From NCBI GenBank assembly GCA_934276485.1, contig CAKQTE010000047.1:1-30534 (forward strand): a stretch of DNA of 30,534 nt, in the 5' to 3' direction. Made by a program: the position numbers and the translations under genes. The notes beneath the pieces were generated by a model. That model was not told the origin of the DNA. It ran no database searches and saw only the letters and a program-made list of their open reading frames with translations. Of the stretch, positions 24,218 through 30,534 are shown in pieces (the first letter of the stretch is position 1; each line of letters starts with the position of its first letter). The stretch comes from an uncultured Spirochaetales bacterium. Its GTDB lineage: Bacteria; Spirochaetota; Spirochaetia; Sphaerochaetales; Sphaerochaetaceae.

Positions 24218-25354
24218 ATGGAAAATCTGCACATCAAGAATTGTATTGCGTATACAGCAAGTGGCATTAAGCACGAACTTTATATAAAGGACGGAATCTT
24301 CTCTCATAAGGAAGATGGCGTTGAATATAAGGAAATAGATGCTAATGGCAAACTAGCTATTCCTGGCTTTATCGATACTCATATCCATGGAATCGGTGGC
24401 TATGGTACAGAAGACAGCTCAAAGGATTCCATTTGCGCTATGTCTCAATACCTAATCAAGGAAGGTGTTACATCTTTCTTCCCTACCATCTATACAGATA
24501 CCCTAGACAGAATCCAAAGTGACGAAAGAGCTATTGTAGAGGCAATGGGACATGAAAAAGGTGCAGAGATCACAGCAATTCATGTAGAAGGTCCATTTAT
24601 TTCTCCTGAAAAGATTGGTGCTCAGAACCCTGCAGGACGCCAAGATCCTAGCAAGGAAGTCATGGAGACCATCCTTAAGGCAGGACAGGGAAAGATCAAG
24701 GCTATGACAATGGCGCCAGAAGCAGCAAATATCGAGATCGTTGCCAAGATGGCTATTGAAAATGGCATCGTTCCTCTATGTGGACACACCAATGCAACAT
24801 ATGAAGAGACGGTCAAGGGCGCAGACTTTGGCATCAAGCATGCAACTCACCTATTCAATGCTATGACAGAGCTTAAGAACAGATTCCCAGGTGTTGTTGG
24901 TGCTGTTCTTACAGACGATAGAATGACAGCTGAGATGATCGGAGATGGAAAGCACATCCATCCATCTTCAATGGCTCTCGTATTCCAGAAGCTTGGTTCA
25001 GACAGAGTAGTAATTATCACAGATAGCCTTAAGCCAACCCGACAGGAGAGTGGAAAGCTTACAGCCAATGGCGTTGAAGTCGAAATGGGCGACAATCTTT
25101 GGGTAACAAAGGGAAACAGAGACCTCATTCAAGGCTCCTGTCTGACAATGCTTGAAGGATTCAAGAATCTTCTTAAGTGGGGAATCTCAATCGAAGATGC
25201 AATCAAGATGACAGCAACCACTCCTGCAAGGATCTACTCTCTTACAGACAGAGGATCAATCGAAGAAGGAAAGAGAGCTGACCTAGTTCTTCTAAACACC
25301 AATCTTGGAGTAGAATCTGTCTATGTACAGGGAGAACTACGTTATGTGGTATGA
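24218..25354 (+). CDS. nagA: N-acetylglucosamine-6-phosphate deacetylase
   Basis: Amidohydrolase that removes acetate from GlcNAc-6-phosphate to give glucosamine-6-phosphate, the committed step in use or recycling of amino sugars from chitin, mucin or cell wall. At 378 residues it is of normal length. Metal and catalytic motifs are complete: H55-x-H57 (THIHG), HVEGPF with E124, H190 (CGHTNAT), H211 (KHATHLFNAM) and the catalytic D269 (ITDS). It heads a three-gene operon. The following pepD start overlaps its end by 11 bp. No nagB is in view. Confidence 0.95.
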   Translation: MENLHIKNCIAYTASGIKHELYIKDGIFSHKEDGVEYKEIDANGKLAIPGFIDTHIHGIGGYGTEDSSKDSICAMSQYLIKEGVTSFFPTIYTDTLDRIQSDERAIVEAMGHEKGAEITAIHVEGPFISPEKIGAQNPAGRQDPSKEVMETILKAGQGKIKAMTMAPEAANIEIVAKMAIENGIVPLCGHTNATYEETVKGADFGIKHATHLFNAMTELKNRFPGVVGAVLTDDRMTAEMIGDGKHIHPSSMALVFQKLGSDRVVIITDSLKPTRQESGKLTANGVEVEMGDNLWVTKGNRDLIQGSCLTMLEGFKNLLKWGISIEDAIKMTATTPARIYSLTDRGSIEEGKRADLVLLNTNLGVESVYVQGELRYVV

Positions 25355-26828
25355 CAATTTAGAAAACAAGAGACTTTGGTCAATTTTTGAAGAGATAGAA
25401 CAAATCCCAAGAGAAAGTGGCAACGAAGAAGGTGTTAGACAATACCTTTTGAAGTGGGGCAAGGAACACGACCTAGAGACAATCGTCGATAAGGTTGGAA
25501 ATGTAATCATGAAGTGTCCTGCAACAGAAGGACTTGAAGGCCTTCCTTCAATTGCTCTTCAGGGCCATATGGATATGGTATGTGTCAAAAGAGATGGCAG
25601 CAACCATGATTTCACAAAGGACCCTATCGAAGTAGTGGAAGAGAATGGAATCATCAGAGCCAAAGATACATCCCTTGGCGCTGACAATGGTATCGCAATT
25701 GCCCTTATTTTGGATATCTTCTCGGATCCAGATGCAAAACATGGAAAGCTTGAAGGTATATTCACAGTAGCAGAAGAGACAGGGCTTACTGGTGCTTTCG
25801 GCATTGATGCAAGCCTAATTGAATCCAAGAGACTCTTGAATCTCGATAGCGAAGAGGAAGGAATCTTCTATATCGGATGCGCTGGCGGAATCGAAATCGA
25901 TGCAGAGCTGCACGTTAATCTAAGAGACGCAGATGGCGAATTTGCTTCTACTGTAGATCAGCCTGATGGCCTGACTAAATTCGTGAACGATGGAAAGTTC
26001 TTGCGCGTTGTAGTATCCGGTCTTCTTGGAGGACACTCTGGCGGAGAGATCCACAAAGAGAGAGCAAATGCAATAAATGTTCTAGCTAGATATCTAAATA
26101 GACTTCCAGAGTACAATATTGCAGCTATCTCTGGTGGAACCAGAAGGAATGTCATTCCATCACATGCAGAGGCTATAATCCAGGTTCGTGATACAGATAG
26201 CGCTATATCACTTGCCAAGAACCTCCTGGAGGAATTGAAAGGCGAATATAAGCTCAGCGACCCAGACATCAACTTAACAGTCACTCCTTGTGAGCCATTA
26301 GAGAAAGTAATCGACAGAAGAATCTCATCAAGGATAGCAGATCTACTCTTCACATCTCCTGTGGGAGTACAGGCAATGAGCTTGGCTCTAGATGGCGTTG
26401 TAGAGACTTCAGACAACCTAGCTATCGTTGAGATGGAAGGTGACACTGTAAAGGTAATCTGGTCAGTTAGAAGCTCTGTAGAAAGTGCAAAGCTAAATCT
26501 TGCATATAAGATTCAGACTCTTGCTGAAGGATTTGGTTTCAAGACTGTCCTCTCTGGTGGATATCCATCATGGCAACCAAATCCAAAATCAAAGTTCACA
26601 AAGGAAGTTGCTGCTGCTTACAAGAAATACACTGGCAAGAAGCCTGTTATTACAGCAATACATGCCGGTCTCGAGTGTGGAATCATCAACAAGGCTGTAG
26701 AGGGAATGGATAGCCTATCAATCGGCCCTAACCTATTTGATGTACACTCTGTAAACGAGCATGTTGAAGCAAAGTCTGCAGAGAGAATTGCTGCTTTTGT
26801 GAAGAATATGCTTAAGGATGTTCGATGA
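25344..26828 (+). CDS. pepD: Aminoacyl-histidine dipeptidase (PepD, M20 family)
   Basis: Cytoplasmic zinc metallopeptidase of 494 residues that splits dipeptides, classically Xaa-His including carnosine. Metal-site features include LQGHMDMV with H75 and D77, the bridging D114 (LGADNGIA), E144-E145 (AEETG) and D168 (NLDSEEEG), plus SGLLGGHSGGEIH in the lid region. ATG 25344 (MWYDNLENKRLW) matches the usual family start and has GGAG ten bases upstream; an earlier in-frame ATG at 25323 would sit deeper in nagA. It overlaps nagA by 11 bp and the next gene by 4 bp, so the three are coupled. Confidence 0.92.
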   Translation: MWYDNLENKRLWSIFEEIEQIPRESGNEEGVRQYLLKWGKEHDLETIVDKVGNVIMKCPATEGLEGLPSIALQGHMDMVCVKRDGSNHDFTKDPIEVVEENGIIRAKDTSLGADNGIAIALILDIFSDPDAKHGKLEGIFTVAEETGLTGAFGIDASLIESKRLLNLDSEEEGIFYIGCAGGIEIDAELHVNLRDADGEFASTVDQPDGLTKFVNDGKFLRVVVSGLLGGHSGGEIHKERANAINVLARYLNRLPEYNIAAISGGTRRNVIPSHAEAIIQVRDTDSAISLAKNLLEELKGEYKLSDPDINLTVTPCEPLEKVIDRRISSRIADLLFTSPVGVQAMSLALDGVVETSDNLAIVEMEGDTVKVIWSVRSSVESAKLNLAYKIQTLAEGFGFKTVLSGGYPSWQPNPKSKFTKEVAAAYKKYTGKKPVITAIHAGLECGIINKAVEGMDSLSIGPNLFDVHSVNEHVEAKSAERIAAFVKNMLKDVR

Positions 26829-27538
26829 AGAAAATAGCAATCGCAACAGATAGACAATCGCCAGTTGGATCAGTGTTTCCATTTTGGCAGAACTACGTTA
26901 ACGAGGGATATGTAAACGCAATTACAAAAGCAGGGGGACGGCCTCTGCTTATCCCATTTTGCAATCCAACAGAGACAGATGAAATCCTGGAAGACTTTGA
27001 TGGATTGGTACTAACTGGTGGAAACGATGTTTCCCCTATCCTATATGGAGAAGAAAACATTGCATCCGTCCATTGTGATGAGCCACTCGATAGATTTCAT
27101 ATGGGTCTTATTACTTCCGCACGAAAGATGAACATTCCTATTTTGGGAATATGCAGAGGTTTTCAACTGCTGAATATCTCATTTGGAGGAACTCTTATCC
27201 AAGATATTCCTTCCGAGCGACCATCAAGCGTCAACCATAAGCAAATTGACAAGTCGATGGGAAGCGCACATCCAGTGGATATAGTTCTTGGTTCTAACCT
27301 ATACACTGCACTAAAGGAAAAGAGTGTTTGGGTAAACAGCCTTCACCATCAAGGTGTAAATGATCTTGGCTTTGGACTAAAACCATCTAGCTACGCTCCA
27401 GATGGACTAATAGAATCTTTTGAAGGTTCAAATGTTCTAGGAGTGCAATGGCATCCAGAAGCAATGTTTGACAAGATGCAACCACTCTTTACGTATTTCA
27501 TCAATGAGATGAATAGACCTGCATCTCACCTTCTGTAA
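26825..27538 (+). CDS. Gamma-glutamyl-gamma-aminobutyrate hydrolase-like peptidase C26
   Basis: Class I glutamine-amidotransferase-like hydrolase, 237 residues, related to PuuD. The nucleophile is C110 in LGICRGFQLLN, and H210 with E212 (QWHPE) complete the triad. LVLTGGNDVSP near the N-terminus forms the oxyanion region. The family hydrolyses gamma-glutamyl bonds. Its place after nagA and pepD suggests degradation of gamma-glutamyl peptides or cell-wall peptide fragments and not polyamine use, since no other puu genes are present. The start overlaps the pepD stop in ATGA. Confidence 0.88.
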   Translation: MKKIAIATDRQSPVGSVFPFWQNYVNEGYVNAITKAGGRPLLIPFCNPTETDEILEDFDGLVLTGGNDVSPILYGEENIASVHCDEPLDRFHMGLITSARKMNIPILGICRGFQLLNISFGGTLIQDIPSERPSSVNHKQIDKSMGSAHPVDIVLGSNLYTALKEKSVWVNSLHHQGVNDLGFGLKPSSYAPDGLIESFEGSNVLGVQWHPEAMFDKMQPLFTYFINEMNRPASHLL

Positions 27539-27560
27539 TTTATCAAAATAATAGGAGTAC

Positions 27561-27585
27561 GCCGATAAGAGCCTTTTCTATCGGC
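27561..27585 (+). terminator. Hairpin after the nagA operon
   Basis: GCCGATA (27561-27567) and TATCGGC (27579-27585) form a perfect 7-bp stem with an 11-nt loop, 22 bp after the C26 hydrolase stop. No T-run follows, so termination may be incomplete and transcription could continue into the next gene. Confidence 0.45.
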
Positions 27586-27593
27586 ATTGATCT

Positions 27594-28001
27594 ATGAATA
27601 GAACAATGAATCTAAATATCCTCAATACAATGTACTACAAGCGTAGCACTTTATCTCTTGATGATATTATTTCAAATCTTGCAAAGCAGAGTGCTGGCTT
27701 TGATGCTCTTACGTCTTTCGATATCATCAGAAATGATGAGATAGTCGATTTTACAAACGAAGAGACTGCAATACACCTAACTCCTCCTTCTTTAGATCCA
27801 GATCAATCAATAGAGGATGCTATTTGCTTAAAGGAAGGAAAGTATAGATTCATGCAACTTCCTGTCCTTGATACAAAGCAAATAAAACTACAACTTCTTC
27901 CTTTCATTGGAAATACTCTCAACGGTAAGGTTTATATAAGAATTTTCAAGGAAAGCATCCTTGAAGAGGTAATGCAATTTTTATTACCACTCAAAAAATG
28001 A
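27594..28001 (+). CDS. Hypothetical protein, 135 residues
   Basis: I do not recognise this family. The protein is soluble, with no signal peptide or membrane helix, and mixed alpha/beta in appearance: an N-terminal part LNTMYYKRSTLSLDDIISNL and a C-terminal FKESILEEVMQFLLPL helix. ATG 27594 has no Shine-Dalgarno, and ATG 27606 is an alternative start. Base composition matches the neighbours. It could be an extra cistron of the nagA operon by read-through. The stop codon overlaps the first copy of a 23-bp repeat at 27997. Confidence 0.6.
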   Translation: MNRTMNLNILNTMYYKRSTLSLDDIISNLAKQSAGFDALTSFDIIRNDEIVDFTNEETAIHLTPPSLDPDQSIEDAICLKEGKYRFMQLPVLDTKQIKLQLLPFIGNTLNGKVYIRIFKESILEEVMQFLLPLKK

Positions 28002-28019
28002 CTTTAACAAAGTCGCTTT
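27997..28019 (+). repeat. 23-bp direct repeat, copy 1, with GACTTT dyad
   Basis: Begins AATGACTTT and ends CGCTTT, with an internal GACTTT-aac-AAAGTC dyad (28000-28014). It overlaps the stop codon of the hypothetical gene. The partner copy is at 28061. Confidence 0.6.
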
Positions 28020-28030
28020 CTGGCAAATAT

Positions 28031-28047
28031 TGACTTTCTGAAAGTCA
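28031..28047. repeat. TGACTTT/AAAGTCA palindrome
   Basis: TGACTTT-ctg-AAAGTCA is a perfect 7-bp inverted repeat midway between the two 23-bp direct repeats. With the preceding T it supplies a TTGACT -35-like hexamer for the broken ATPase gene at 28084. Confidence 0.6.
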
Positions 28048-28060
28048 TTTTTCAATACAT

Positions 28061-28083
28061 AATGACTTTGAGAGAGGCGCTTT
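28061..28083 (+). repeat. 23-bp direct repeat, copy 2, at the broken ATPase start
   Basis: Matches the copy at 27997 at 18 of 23 positions, mainly at both ends (AATGACTTT and CGCTTT); the internal dyad is degenerate. It ends immediately before the ATG at 28084 and contains GAGAGG, the likely ribosome binding site. Confidence 0.55.
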
Positions 28084-28756
28084 ATGAAAGAGTACATCCC
28101 TCCATCCCTTGCTTCATTAATATTGATGAACTACCTAATCCTAGCGAGCGCTAAGGGTGAGGATTCCAGTTTCTTTTATGTTCGAGGATTGCTTCCATAG
28201 CTCGAAGTGTGTATCGAAGTCTGACATTCTTTCCACTGGAGTACTCGTGCGTTCCACACAAGAGCAGCTGATTATATGCTTTACTGCTAGAAGCAATGTT
28301 AGTGCTGCATATGCAGCTATCAATCTTAAGAGCGAAGGATTGAGGATGCTTAATAATTGTTTAGAAGTGGTTTAGGCTACTATAAAGGCTGAGGCTGGAC
28401 GGGCCTCAGAGGTTCGAAATGAAGCAAGACGCCTTCGGGTGCATTCATCGCTTGCAGGGCCAGAATCCAACAGGATTCAGCCGTTAGAGTACGTCAAGTA
28501 CTATAGAAGTAGCAATGGCAAACGTAAGGTCGATTTCATCATTGAGGACGATGTTGCAATTGAACTCAAGAGTGCAAAAACAGTCACAGACAAACACCTT
28601 ATTTCGTTGAGGGAACTTAAAGAAGAAGGCATCTTCTTAAGCTATATCATTATATCTAGGGAAGAAGGTCCACGTATGCTTTCTGATGGAATCCTAATTC
28701 TTCCTTGGAAGGAATTTCTTGCTCGTCTTTGGAATGGCAAGATCGTTAAGAAATAA
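28084..28756 (+). pseudogene. Broken AAA/DUF4143 ATPase, interrupted by a TnpB element relic
   Basis: Only the ends of the gene remain. The start is an ATG at 28084 with 38 codons beginning MKEYIPPSLASLI, reminiscent of one DUF4143 ATPase subgroup. The C-terminal part (from about 28497) reads YYRSSNGKRKVDFIIEDD and then IELKSAK, the restriction-endonuclease-like motif of DUF4143 with D and E-x-K retained, followed by a normal C-terminus ending WNGKIVKK. Walker A, Walker B and everything between are missing. Foreign sequence with TnpB features fills the gap. The upstream palindromes and direct repeats suit an intact promoter. The assignment of the 5' fragment to the same gene is inferred. Confidence 0.65.
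28140..28497 (+). mobile_element. Relic of an IS200/IS605-type TnpB element with omega-RNA-like right end
   Basis: A decayed reading frame (28157-28375) ends with SAAYAAINLKSEGLRML, matching the D-x-NAAxNLxxEGxR C-terminus of TnpB RNA-guided nucleases. The zinc-finger cysteines and catalytic RuvC parts are lost. About 120 bp of strongly structured sequence follows: CTGAGGC/GCCTCAG (28389-28409), a C(TTCG)G-capped stem (28430-28441) within GCAAG/CTTGC (28424-28455), and GAATCC/GGATTC (28463-28478). It ends GAGTACGTCA, like recalled right ends of such elements. This layout is that of a TnpB gene overlapping its guide RNA scaffold. The left boundary is uncertain. Confidence 0.65.
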
Positions 28757-28764
28757 CACAAACG

Positions 28765-28803
28765 AGTGTCACAAATCAAGAATATTTTCAAAATTGTGAC
28801 ACT
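28765..28803. repeat. 39-bp palindromic repeat, copy A (3' of ATPase)
   Basis: Begins AGTGTCAC and ends GTGACACT, with an AT-rich 23-bp centre. It is identical over all 39 bp to the copy at 30059. It overlaps the stop codon (28802-28804) of the minus-strand ATPase and also lies nine bp after the broken ATPase on the plus strand. Confidence 0.9.
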
Positions 28804-30025
28804 ATGTTAACACGATATCACTCTTTCCAAGGAGAAAATCTACGATATTTAAATGAGCTATTCCATCTCGAGAGAAATCAAAACGATCAAGAGAGAGCAC
28901 ATATTTTGGAGAAGCATCACTAATATTCTTGAATGCACCAAACTCTCTATCTATCGTATCTTTTGATGCGAGATAGTATGCAACTTGAATAAAACATTTC
29001 TTTCGACCATTAATTGCAACAAAGTCTATTTCTCCCTTATATGTCTTCCCTGTGAAAACCTCATAATCTCTCGAGATAAGTTCGTTATATATGATGTTTT
29101 CCAAGAAAAAGGTGTCTTCGAAATTAACCAAGTTTGTATTAATCATCCTAAAGCCAGTATCGACAGCATATTGTTTCTCTATGTACGACATGGATTGTTT
29201 TCCTACAATATTGAATCGTTTTACTCGATCTATTAGGCATGCTTTATCCATCTTTTCGAGATATCTATAAACAATCTTTTTATCAAAAACATCTTCATTT
29301 TGTGTTGCAAAATACTTGGTTATATTGATACATGAAAAGTCCTTGCCAGCATTAGCCATAACATAACTTGCAACTCTCTCGAAATTCTGTCTGTTGATTT
29401 TAGACCTTTCTGTAATGATGTCTTTATCTAATATTCCATTGTATGTTTGCTCTAGATATCTCTTGATGTCGCTCTCTTTGTTGAAAGAAAAACGTAAAGG
29501 GAAACCTCCCCAATTTATATAATCCATGATGAATTCATCTGGTGAAATTCTCTTTCCTATAGTTGTTATATACTCAAAACTTTCTGCAAAAGAAAATGGC
29601 ATTATCTTGAATTCAATACATCTTCCAACAAGCAGAGATGCCAATCTTCCTGACAACAACTTTGAGTTGCTTCCTGTTATAAAGATATCGCAATTAAGTG
29701 TAGCCCTAAATGATGCCAACACCTTTTCAAAATTATTTACATGCTGAATTTCATCCAAGAAAATAAGATATCTTTCTTTATCTTTAATTAAATCCAAAAC
29801 ATATTGATTTAATTTCTCAGCAACTCTTATCTTTTCAAAAGTTAAGTCTTCAAAGTTAATCTTAATTATATGATCCGCGCAGAATCCAGTATTAACAAAC
29901 TCTTCTTCAATCTGTTGAAGAAGAATGGATTTTCCACATCTACGTACACCTGTAAGAACCTTAATCAGATCAACTCCATAGAAAGGACGAATCTTTGCCA
30001 AATATCTTTCTCTTTTAATGTACAT
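28802..30025 (-). CDS. AAA (AAA_14) ATPase with C-terminal DUF4143 domain
   Basis: Intact second ATPase of the family, 407 residues. Walker A GVRRCGKS is at 26-33, Walker B IFLDEIQ has D91 and E92, and ITGSNSKLL is the sensor region. The DUF4143 part has GEIDFVAINGRKKCFIQVAY, where Q-V-A-Y replaces the E-x-K of nuclease-like relatives, so catalysis by that fold is doubtful. AGGGG lies seven bases upstream of the ATG. It shares architecture but limited sequence with the ATPase at 11493, so this is not a recent duplication. Identical 39-bp palindromes flank it, one over the promoter and one over the stop codon. Function is unknown. Confidence 0.93.
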   Translation of the reverse strand: MYIKRERYLAKIRPFYGVDLIKVLTGVRRCGKSILLQQIEEEFVNTGFCADHIIKINFEDLTFEKIRVAEKLNQYVLDLIKDKERYLIFLDEIQHVNNFEKVLASFRATLNCDIFITGSNSKLLSGRLASLLVGRCIEFKIMPFSFAESFEYITTIGKRISPDEFIMDYINWGGFPLRFSFNKESDIKRYLEQTYNGILDKDIITERSKINRQNFERVASYVMANAGKDFSCINITKYFATQNEDVFDKKIVYRYLEKMDKACLIDRVKRFNIVGKQSMSYIEKQYAVDTGFRMINTNLVNFEDTFFLENIIYNELISRDYEVFTGKTYKGEIDFVAINGRKKCFIQVAYYLASKDTIDREFGAFKNISDASPKYVLSLDRFDFSRDGIAHLNIVDFLLGKSDIVLT

Positions 30026-30045
30026 ACAGGAACCCCTCTACTCTT

Positions 30046-30073
30046 AATATACTGTTTAAGTGTCACAAATCAA
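30046..30073 (-). promoter_or_regulatory. ATPase promoter overlapping palindrome copy B
   Basis: On the minus strand TTGATT (30068-30073) and TATATT (30046-30051) are separated by 16 bp. The -35 lies inside the 39-bp palindrome and the -10 just outside it, so a protein bound to the palindrome would compete with polymerase. Confidence 0.6.
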
Positions 30074-30097
30074 GAATATTTTCAAAATTGTGACACT
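30059..30097. repeat. 39-bp palindromic repeat, copy B (5' of ATPase)
   Basis: Exact match to the copy at 28765, in the same orientation, 33 bp upstream of the ATPase start. Outer 8-bp arms AGTGTCAC/GTGACACT are perfect. The two copies bracket the ATPase gene precisely. Confidence 0.9.
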
Positions 30098-30410
30098 TAT
30101 TTTGTTTTTCATCCCTCATTTTTGACAATAAGAAGACTCTTCTAGGGCTATCAAAACCTTCAGTTAAATCTCAATCAAGCAATGTACGATTTGAACACTT
30201 TTATTTTCATATAAACATAGCGATTTTCTCATAACATTCTTTATTTATTTAATACAATTATAATTTACTATGTATAGTAACTTACGATTATTGTTTGTAT
30301 TACAACAAATTGTTTTCATAAATTCATTCAGAATAAGAAAAATTACGTAAAAACTATTATTTTTATTGCCAATTTTAAAATTACATAGTTAATCTGCAAA
30401 TGACTAAAAT
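30098..30410. other. AT-rich intergenic region
   Basis: No convincing gene was found on either strand. It is very AT-rich. A TTACTA/TAGTAA inverted repeat lies at 30265-30280, and a TTGACA hexamer at 30122 lacks a -10. It may be a boundary of acquired DNA between the ATPase cassette and the putative mobile element at the window edge. Confidence 0.4.
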
Positions 30411-30534
30411 GAACCTCCTCGACCCAAGGGTCGAGGTATCGGAAGCCTAGCGGCTTCACCATCTTGTATAGATTTTGGCCTACATGCCAAAATCTAGCTC
30501 AGGTTGCGATTCATATAGTTTCTTGTAAGAATCC
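30405..30534 (-). mobile_element. Probable right end (guide-RNA scaffold) of a second TnpB-type element
   Basis: Three consecutive stem-loops are present. TAGATTTTGGC/GCCAAAATCTA (30469-30496) is an 11-bp stem, GAAGCC/GGCTTC (30442-30457) a 6-bp stem, and CCTCGACCC/GGGTCGAGG (30417-30436) a 9-bp stem with an AA loop. On the minus strand the last is followed by AGGTTCAT, resembling right ends of IS200/IS605-family elements. A short open frame with a stop at 30494-30496 enters from beyond the window and could be the TnpB C-terminus, but too little is visible to prove it. Confidence 0.4.

Noticed and set aside
7757..28047. TTGACTTTC shared by the abiE operator and the dyad before the broken ATPase
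   Set aside because: The shared core is essentially a -35 hexamer plus a few bases. The arrangements differ otherwise.
28380..28500. tRNA or rRNA fragment suggested by the hairpins
   Set aside because: No cloverleaf, anticodon arm or CCA end. The position after a TnpB-like C-terminus explains the hairpins better.
12808..30097. Repeats as a possible CRISPR array
   Set aside because: Each palindrome occurs only two or three times with no regular spacers and no cas genes.

Overview
The window reads as chromosomal DNA from a low-to-moderate GC member of the Spirochaetota, most like a host-associated Sphaerochaeta/Treponema relative. This rests on the DnaX N-terminus, the solute-binding-protein signal peptide ending in the FASGATEA motif, the mix of peptide and sugar ABC importers, and the small SRP RNA-dnaX-ybaB-recR order. 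The assignment is inferred from recalled family resemblance, not from a search.

Layout. 1-2985 (+): SRP RNA gene, then dnaX, ybaB and recR with overlapping ends. 2975-6212 (-): a peptide-type ABC importer (lipoprotein binding protein and two permeases, no ATPases in view), convergent with and overlapping recR. 6303-7803 (-): an AbiEi/AbiEii toxin-antitoxin pair behind a promoter embedded in a long inverted repeat. 7866-8747 (-): a ferritin-like/VIT1 membrane metal transporter. 8821-20213 (-): a carbohydrate locus reading, in transcription order, Zn-dependent polyol dehydrogenase, sugar-binding protein, two permeases, FAD oxidoreductase, FGGY kinase, then after a terminator an intrusive AAA/DUF4143 ATPase, a GH63-like glycosidase and an SDR dehydrogenase. 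A divergent ROK regulator (20548, +) probably controls it through TTATAAAACT boxes, one of which covers the dehydrogenase -10. 21704-22627 (-): a diacylglycerol-kinase-type lipid kinase. 22747-24132 (+): a MATE exporter. 24218-27538 (+): a tightly coupled nagA-pepD-C26 hydrolase operon for amino-sugar and peptide salvage. 27594-28001 (+): a hypothetical protein.

28000-30534 is accessory DNA. It holds a broken DUF4143 ATPase whose middle has been replaced by a relic of an IS200/IS605 TnpB element with an omega-RNA-like right end. Next comes an intact DUF4143 ATPase bracketed by two identical 39-bp palindromic repeats, then AT-rich DNA, and at the window edge hairpins that look like the right end of a second TnpB element.

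The most unusual theme is that all three AAA/DUF4143 ATPase loci carry their own, sequence-distinct palindromic element in at least two copies, placed on the promoter and, in two cases, also over a neighbouring stop codon. Other points of interest are an A9 and an A8 run in dnaX at the place where other bacteria make the short gamma subunit, and a hairpin presenting a Shine-Dalgarno sequence in its loop ahead of the sugar-binding-protein gene.
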